Assembly: GCA_020916435.1 (NCBI GenBank)
Contig: CM037094.1
Location: forward strand, 79,966,936-80,030,935
Origin: Oxytropis ochrocephala
Taxonomy: Eukaryota; Streptophyta; Magnoliopsida; Fabales; Fabaceae
Direction of reading: 5' to 3'
DNA length: 64,000 bases
Below the pieces are notes generated by a model. It worked only from the letters and a program-made list of their open reading frames with translations, ran no database searches and had not been told where the DNA came from. The position numbers and the translations under genes were made by a program. Below, one piece after another: positions 57,580 through 64,000 of the stretch; within the stretch, counting starts at the first letter, position 1; each line of letters begins with the position of its first letter.

Positions 57580-58670
57580 TTGTAACTCCAATGAAACCCT
57601 CATAGCAACTCTCTCACAGAGGAAATGAGCTTCTCATTATCTCTTTTCGTCGTCTTCGTTTGGTTCCTTCGAAGTGGTAAGTTCTCTTTCTCAGTTTTTC
57701 TTCTTCTCATCATATTGTTGTTCTTTTGAAGCTGTTTATTTTGTTTTTTTGGCCGTATTTTGTGATTTTGATTTCAAACATAGGGTTTCATGTATTTTTA
57801 TTTTGAGTGATCTGGGTTTCATATGATTTTGAACTATATCTATGGCTTCTTAGTTATATAATGTTTTATGGTTGTATTAGGGTTTTCATCTCTGTTTCTC
57901 TGTTTACTAAATGTTAAACTGATTAGAAAGCACTATTTCTTACTCTGTTTCTCTGTTATTGATTTTTTTTTCTTACTATATTGATTTTAATTTGTTCACT
58001 AACTTTGAAATGGTAACTTTGTTAGGCAACAAGGGTGAGACAACAATAAGGAAGTAGTCAGTGATAAGGTATATTACTTATATATGATTTGTTGTATGCT
58101 ACTTGTTTATTGATTTTTCTTTGGCCTTTTTTACTAATTAATATCTTTTTTGTTGTTGATTATATTATTTAATGTTTGGCAACAAAAAATTTGATGGAGC
58201 AAGAAGTAAGGAATTTGTGATAAGGTATGTTACTGTTGTTGTTTCCTACTTTGAGAAGTTCTTCTTAATTTGTTAGTAATCTTATTAAAGTAATCTTGTT
58301 AGTAATCTACATGTTACTGTTAGTTACCTTATCACAGATTTGTTACTTCTTAAAAAAATTGAAGGTTCTTAATTTGTTAGTTGCAATCTATTAGTAATCT
58401 TGTTAGTAATCTTCATTTCATGGTATTCTTCTTTTTTAATTAAAGTAATCTTGCTTTTGTTAGTTAAAGTTGTTTGCTTTTCTTGTTGCAATCTGTTACT
58501 TAAATTTGTTATTTAAAGATAAATCTGGTTTCTGTTACTTAAATTTGTGGATAAAAATGGTTTCTCTGTTCCTTAAGATAAATCTGTTTTTAGGGTTTCG
58601 AAAATTTCTGAGTTCCTTTAATGGTTTTTGTGTTTAACAATTTTTTTATTGTATGATCTGAGTTTCAGGA
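57580..58670 (+). other. 5' leader and introns of the hAT transposase gene
   Basis: Donor-like AAGTG|GTAAGTTC at 57678. Two small look-alike blocks follow, GGCAACAAGGGTGAG...GTGATAAG|GTATAT (58024-58069) and GGCAACAAAAAATTTG...GTGATAAG|GTATGT (58177-58224). An acceptor GAGTTTCAG lies 2 bp before the ATG at 58671. The paired blocks suggest a duplicated leader exon. Confidence 0.45.
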
Positions 58671-60690
58671 ATGGAAGCTCAAAACCCCCTCAAGTCGCCA
58701 TCTGGGCAACCAAAATTTATTTGCGGTATGGCGATGCTGAAACCACCGCTTGGAAAGAAGAGGAAGCCAAATGCAAACAAAAAGAGGGAAAGGTCTATAG
58801 TGTGGGATCATTTTGTTAGATTACCGGACGAGGAAGAACCTGTAGCAGCTTGCAAACACTGCCACATAAAGTTCCAATGCGACTCCCAGATTCACGGTAC
58901 GTCTAACATGAAAGCCCACATCAAACGTTGTCCTGCTTATCCGTATTCTCTTATTAATGACCCCAATCAAACTACTCTTAACTTTAAACCTGGGGAAAAC
59001 TCTACTTTAGTCAGCACTAGCACTAGATTTGATGTTGATAACTGTAAAAAGGCGGTTGCTATTTTTGTAATACTTGATGAGCAACCATTTAAGGTGGTAG
59101 AGGGTGATGGGTTTAGGTACATGATGAATCAAATGCAACCCCAATTTACTGTCCCATCTAGGAGAACTATTGTTAGGCGCTGCTATCAACTCTATCTTGA
59201 AGAGAAACAAAATTTGAAAAACCTTTTTAAATCTGATTGCTCAAGGGTAGCACTTACCACCGATTGTTGGACCTCAATTCAGAATTTGAATTATTTAACC
59301 CTCACTACACACTTCATAGACAAGCAAATGGAGATACCAAAAGAGAATTATAAGCTTTTGTGTTGTTCCTACCATAAGGGAGAGACAGTTGGTAGGAAAG
59401 TGGAGGAGGTTCTTAGAGAATGGGGTATTAGGAATGTGTCCACAACCATCGTGGATAATGCAAGCTCAAATGATGTTGTTGTCGCCTATTTGAAGAAAAA
59501 ACTGAACAATATGAATGGGTTGGTTGGGGATGGGCAATTTTTCATGTAAGATGTTGTGCTCGTATTCTTAACTTAGTGGTGAGTGACGGATTGAAGGATA
59601 TGAGTGACTCTATTTCTAGCATTAGACATGTTGTTAGGTTTTTAGGTCTTCACCTCAACGGTCTGCCAAGTTCAATGAGTGCAAGGAAATGTCTAACATA
59701 GTTTGCAAGAAAATGTTGTGTCTTGATGTTCCCACTAGGTGGAACTCTACGTACATGATGTTAAATGCAGCTGAAAAGTATCAACCAGCATTTGATAAAC
59801 TAGACTATGAAGATTCTAGTTATCTTTGAGTTCTTTGGGGATCTTTGGAATTCCCATCTTGATCCGATTGGGACAATGTCCGGGTGTTTGAGAAGTTTTT
59901 GAAGTTGTTTTATGATGCAACTAAACAATTCTCAGCCTCACAGTGTGTTACTTTGCATGCTGCGTTTTGCCAACTCTCTTCCATCCATATTGAACTTAAT
60001 AATTCTGCTTTGAACCTAAACTCAATTCTTGCTAACATGGGTATGGAAATGAGGAAAAATATGAGAAATATTGGGGGGAAATTGAAAATATTAACCACCT
60101 TCTCTATTTTGGAGTTATTTTTGATCCTAGGTATAAGTTGAGGTATGTTGAATGGTCATTTCAGTCAATGTATGTTTCAAATCCCACCTTTGCCACTGAA
60201 CTTTTCAATTCAGTTAAGGTAAATCTTTTTAAGATGTACAATTGGTATAAAGATGCATATGAATTGAAAACTAGTGTTGGGCAAAGAACTCGTTAGTCCT
60301 TGAAGAGGTGGTGAAATACACATTGTTTGAAATTCTCTCAACTCGAGCAAGGGAAAGTGCTTTTAAGAAACATTTGAGAGAAAAGGATTCTATTGACAAG
60401 AAAAATGAATTGGAGAGGTTTCTGGGTGAACCTAACATAGATGCAACAACCACTTTTGAGATTTTAGGTTGGTGGAAACAAAATTGAGCATCAAGACTCG
60501 TGTTATCTACCTTAGTTAGAGATCTTTTCGCCACACCCGGTTTCCACTGTGGCATCCGAGAGTGCATTTAGCACTGGAGGAGGGTTTTAGATACATATAG
60601 AAGCTCCTTAAGCCCCGAAATGGCGAAACTCTTATATGTACTCAAACTGGTTGAAGCCTTCTTTTCTTCCAGTTTAAACACCTCAACATG
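58671..60690 (+). pseudogene. hAT transposase (BED finger, DDE, hATC), frameshifted
   Basis: The first 292 codons (58671-59549) include a basic patch KKRKPNANKKRERS and a BED zinc finger (W45, C61, C64, H83, C87). The catalytic region follows: VALTTDCWTS (first Asp), KVEEVLREWGI, TTIVDNASSND (second Asp). A shift then leads to IFHVRCCARILNLVVSDGLK. Further pieces are 59884-60141 and about 60400-60650, ending in the hATC dimerisation domain (TTTFEILGWWKQN, LVRDLFATPG, MAKLLYVLKLV). At least four frameshifts or stops, e.g. KQN followed by stop and lost SEsaFS wording. It would normally cut and paste the element by binding its ends; no active protein can be made. Confidence 0.9.
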
Positions 60691-60829
60691 GATGAAGAGT
60701 TTGAAGATTTTGAAAACATTGTGGGTGTATAAATTAAATGATTTACGGTCTTTTGATAATCTTATATTTCAAATTGTATATAAGTTAATGTTTTTTTATG
60801 TTGTATAGAATTTCAAGGAGGGTATTTGT

Positions 60830-62550
60830 GGGTGATGGAGCCTGCTGGAGTAAGCTCATCATCTCGACCCTGACCAATTAATATTGGCAGTGGGTCGATA
60901 AGAAATTCGATTTTTGATATTTTTTGAAATTTTGGGGTCACATGGCTCACATCAACCAACTAAATGGTAACACCTTTTGTTCTTTTGGAGTCTTTAATGA
61001 CTCACTACGGTGTCCAATGATCTATCTTCACGCAAGGGAACGTTTGTTTCTGGTATGGACGAAGGTAATGGTTTCGTAAGTACTCTCTAATATATTTTTG
61101 TATATTAATTTCTTCTGTTTTATATATTAATTAATGTCAATTGATGTTTCTATTTCAGTTTGAAGATAATGGTTTCCTAAAAAAGAGGCTTCCATACAAT
61201 CAAAGTGGTTGTTCCTGTGATTGAAGATAATGACTACTGCTGATGCATATTTAATTAAGTTTAGAAACCATCAGGTAGTCCATAATGGTTGCTGGTAGTA
61301 GTAGTTTTATTATTTGCATACTAGTAGTAAGTGGTTGCTGGTAGTAATAGTAATATATTGCTGATGGTAGTAGTAGTAAGTGGTTGCTGGTAGTAGTACC
61401 AATTTAAATGAAAAGTTGCATCAGGGAGTAATAGACCATAGTTGAATTAGTCATATACTTCTTTGTCTGTGGTAATTGTTGTTGTATAAAACTGATGCTG
61501 CAAATCCTGATTACAGGACCACTCAAATATTTCAACACATTTGTATCAGCTGGTTTCAACACATATTTGTATCATGTGTTTTGGCATCGGATTGCAGGAC
61601 CTCTTAGATATTAGTTCACGAATTAGGTGGGTATTAGGCAATATATAATTTTTGATACTGGTATAATACACTAGTTGGAAATCGGCTATCTGTAACAAGT
61701 TATTTTATTTTGCAGGTTTAGGATGTCACTCTTGACCTTCTTAGCTTCTTCAAGAAGCTTGAAAATTCCCCTTGCATGGGTGTAAATTGTAAATTAGCCT
61801 CTAATTTACTAGTTGGAACACAATTAGTAAATCTACACTTATTAACTGTTGGTTGCTTTAGTTAGGTGATGTTGAGCATGTGATGTTAAATTAGTTACTG
61901 CTTGTTTGTTTAACCTTAATTGACAGCAGCAGTAAACTTTAAATGTTTTAGTTTCAATTGGGCTTGTGTTGTATGGCCTATGATTTAGTATGATACTCTG
62001 TTAAATGTGTGCTTTGACAGCAGCAGGAACTTACATGTCTGCTTTGAACTGATAATATCAGTTTATTAGAACAGGGAATCTGGAAAGAGTGTTATTGATA
62101 TAGTGTTTTAAGTATGTTTTAGATGAGATTGTGTTAACTGTATGCTTTAAAATTTGTTTTTTGATTAAATCAGTGAAACAATGCTATATAATGTTTCAGT
62201 TAAATAGAAAAATTGATGTATGTTTTTGTGTTAAATTGAAAACCATTTAAATTATTTTTTAAAACCATGCTTAAAAATGTTTTTTTTTATTTATGAAAAT
62301 AGACTAAAAAAAATTGGCCAGTGAAGGCCCAAACGGTTTGTTTAAAAAAAATACAAAAAAAAATGTTTTTTAATGAAATTCAGCCCAAAAAAACAATTGG
62401 GCCAATAAAGGCCCAAACCGTTAATATCCACTGTGAACCCGTCAAGATCCGCCCAACCGAATCCAATCTACCCGATTTAACAAATGGTTAATATTGGGCC
62501 ACAATAACACATCCGTGGATTGGGCCGGATGGGGGTCACTGGGCCCAAAC
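60830..62550. other. 3' part of the hAT element
   Basis: Contains GTAGTAGTAAGTGGTTGCTG short repeats (61290-61400) and GGCCCAA motifs (62330-62550). No further gene. Confidence 0.5.
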
Positions 62551-62589
62551 CCGCCCATACTCGACCGCTGTCCACTCCTAGTTGATATA

Positions 62590-62993
62590 TGCTAATTAAC
62601 ACAAATAATATTTGCAGCATGATATCTTGTAATATTCACTGACTGGAGGAATATGGGGAGATTGGAGGAATGAAGATTAACCAATAACACGTTACAAGTT
62701 TTGATTGCCAGTTTTTTTTTTTGAAGAATGATTTATATTCTTTTAATATGATAACCATATTAAATCTGTAAGATGCATACCGGAAGAAAAAAAATGTTGA
62801 TTTTACCAACTTTGATTTGTTTTTTTTCACTCAAAATATCTAATGCATCTCATTTAACATCAAAAAGAGTTTGAGAGGGGCCAGAGGACAACGCTATCTC
62901 CCGCGTATGATGAAGCCCACCTTGTTTCACGCTTTTCCAGAACTCAACATGAGAGTTTATATTAAAAAAGCTAAGAGCCTCCCTACAATAGTA
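62590..62993. other. Unassigned sequence
   Basis: AT-rich with no supported gene. Confidence 0.3.
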
Positions 62994-63001
62994 TAAAATA
63001 C

Positions 63002-63665
63002 TAGGGGTGTTCAAAACCGAACCAAACCAATAGGGAAACCGCAAACCGAACCAAACCAAACCGAAAACCGCAAAAAACCGCTTTTGATCGGTTTAGTTCG
63101 GTTCTTTTTTTCATTGCACCGCGTGGTTCGGTTTGGTTCGCGGTTTTGATTTCCGAAACCGAACCAAACCAAACCAAACCGCAAGTAGCACTAAGGCTTG
63201 TTGAATTACACCCTTCCTTACTAACCCAAATGCAAATACAACACAATTCTCACTCACTTACTAGCCCAAATCCAATTAATTCTTTGACTCACTTACAAAC
63301 AATCCATATTGTTATGCTATATTTAAAAATTACAACAAAATATTTAATTTAAATTCTTTTAAACATTATCTTAAAGAATTAAAAGAGAGTGATTTATATA
63401 CTATATATATTTGAGTAGATTTTTTCTTAAAGATTTATGTTAGACTTTTTTATGTTAGTTAATTTTAATTCCGTTTTAAATTATTTTGTCTTGAAAAAAA
63501 CCGAACCAACCGAACCAATCCAAACCGCATTGGTTTGTTTTTGGTTTAGTTTGATTTTATTTTTAGAAGCCAACCGAACCAAACCAAACCGCATGTAATT
63601 TTATCTTGCGGTTCGGTTCACTGTTTTCCTCAAAACCGAACCAAACCGCACCGCGAACACCCCTA
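63002..63665. mobile_element. hAT-type MITE with perfect 8-bp TSD
   Basis: TAGGGGTGTTC left, GAACACCCCTA right, with duplication TAAAATAC (62994-63001, 63666-63673). Both ends hold many AACCGAACCAAACC repeats in opposite orientation, so the whole element can fold back. Confidence 0.9.
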
Positions 63666-63824
63666 TAAAATACACCAACTTTGATTGATAGTTACATATT
63701 GGAGAGATTAAGTGATAAATGTTTTTATTTTTTTACTTATCATCTACTTGTGTCCATTTATGTGTTTTTTTCCAATATTATATATGATCTAACTTGTTTT
63801 ACACTTTCATGATAGTATGAAATA

Positions 63825-64000
63825 TCTCGAACCTTACAAAACTTAATTTTTAGTCTCTTGACATTTGAATTACTTTCCTTGGGCTCTAAATGGTGAAATT
63901 CATTTGAATGCAGAAGGTCATGGAGATACTATTAAAGAAGGAAATAAAACATCTAATCAACAAAAAGCAAAAGCCAAGATATTCCTTCATCACCATCTTC
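63825..64000 (+). pseudogene. Ty1/copia gag fragment (UBN2-like), runs off the window
   Basis: Reads SNLTKLNF, stop, SLDI; then in another frame NYFPWALNGEIHLNAEGHGD, GNKTSNQQKAKAKIFLHHHL. This matches the N terminus of plant copia-type gag proteins, where a W..... EIHL and a KA.A..FL..HL stretch are characteristic. Frameshift and stop show decay. The rest lies outside the window. Confidence 0.75.

Larger units (their letters stand above)
57183..62580 (+). mobile_element. hAT transposon (Ac/Tam3-like), decayed autonomous copy
   Basis: Left TAGTGGACATG; right TAGGAGTGGACAGC on the other strand. Flanks GTTGATAA (57175-57182) and GTTGATAT (62581-62588) match at 7 of 8 bases. Subterminal GGCCCAA/TTGGGCC and CCCGACC motifs occur at both ends. 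It contains a CT-rich leader with intron-like gaps and a transposase pseudogene. Confidence 0.8.

Overview
This is plant nuclear DNA, AT-rich and almost entirely non-genic. The evidence is GT-AG introns, plant-type LINEs, CACTA, hAT, PIF/Harbinger, Stowaway and Helitron elements, a chromodomain-type Ty3/gypsy element, tRNA-derived SINEs, and long (TA)n, (AAT)n and (GA)n tracts. A eudicot, perhaps a legume, is my guess from repeat style only. No tRNA, rRNA, CRISPR or bacterial-type operon was found.

The only plausible host gene family is a pair of small genes on the minus strand. Copy B (28081-33358) can be assembled by eye into four coding exons (20+24+42+25 = 111 codons). They encode a lysine/arginine-rich stretch followed by a leucine zipper in perfect heptad register. 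It resembles a bZIP protein but lacks the invariant asparagine of the basic region. Copy A (6065-11025) has the same exons but a 1-bp deletion in exon 3 and a duplicated exon 2, so it is probably a pseudogene. The genes lie in two diverged tandem segments (about 4355-14480 and 16585-37200). A short piece of the same segment recurs at 55385-55550.

Because the two segments are paralogous, most insertions in one have an empty site in the other, which fixes their boundaries. Layout: 1-4340 holds two small hAT-type elements, a long inverted-repeat element and a LINE relic. 4355-14480 is segment A with a PIF MITE, a 1.1-kb CACTA, and a SINE containing a LINE. 14536-16580 holds a Stowaway MITE and LTR-like sequence. 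16585-37200 is segment B. It contains a LINE interrupted by an 8.8-kb CACTA (17597-26406), which contains a 3.9-kb Helitron plus a SHAGGY/GSK3-like kinase exon and a Ulp1-like protease 3' end. It also holds a 2.3-kb LINE in intron 2 of gene B, LINE fragments and two SINEs.

37600-39880 is a LINE ORF1 relic next to a PIF MITE. 40863-47984 is a Helitron cluster: two head-to-tail units, one carrying a 5-kb hAT element that itself carries another Helitron. 48575-54693 contains an unidentified reading frame split by a young Reina-like Ty3/gypsy element (49107-54255, 326-bp LTRs, TSD CTTCC). 57183-62580 is a hAT element with a decayed BED-finger transposase. 63002-63665 is a hAT MITE, and the window ends in a Ty1/copia gag fragment.

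Exon joins, boundaries and family names were derived by reading; no alignment or database search was run.
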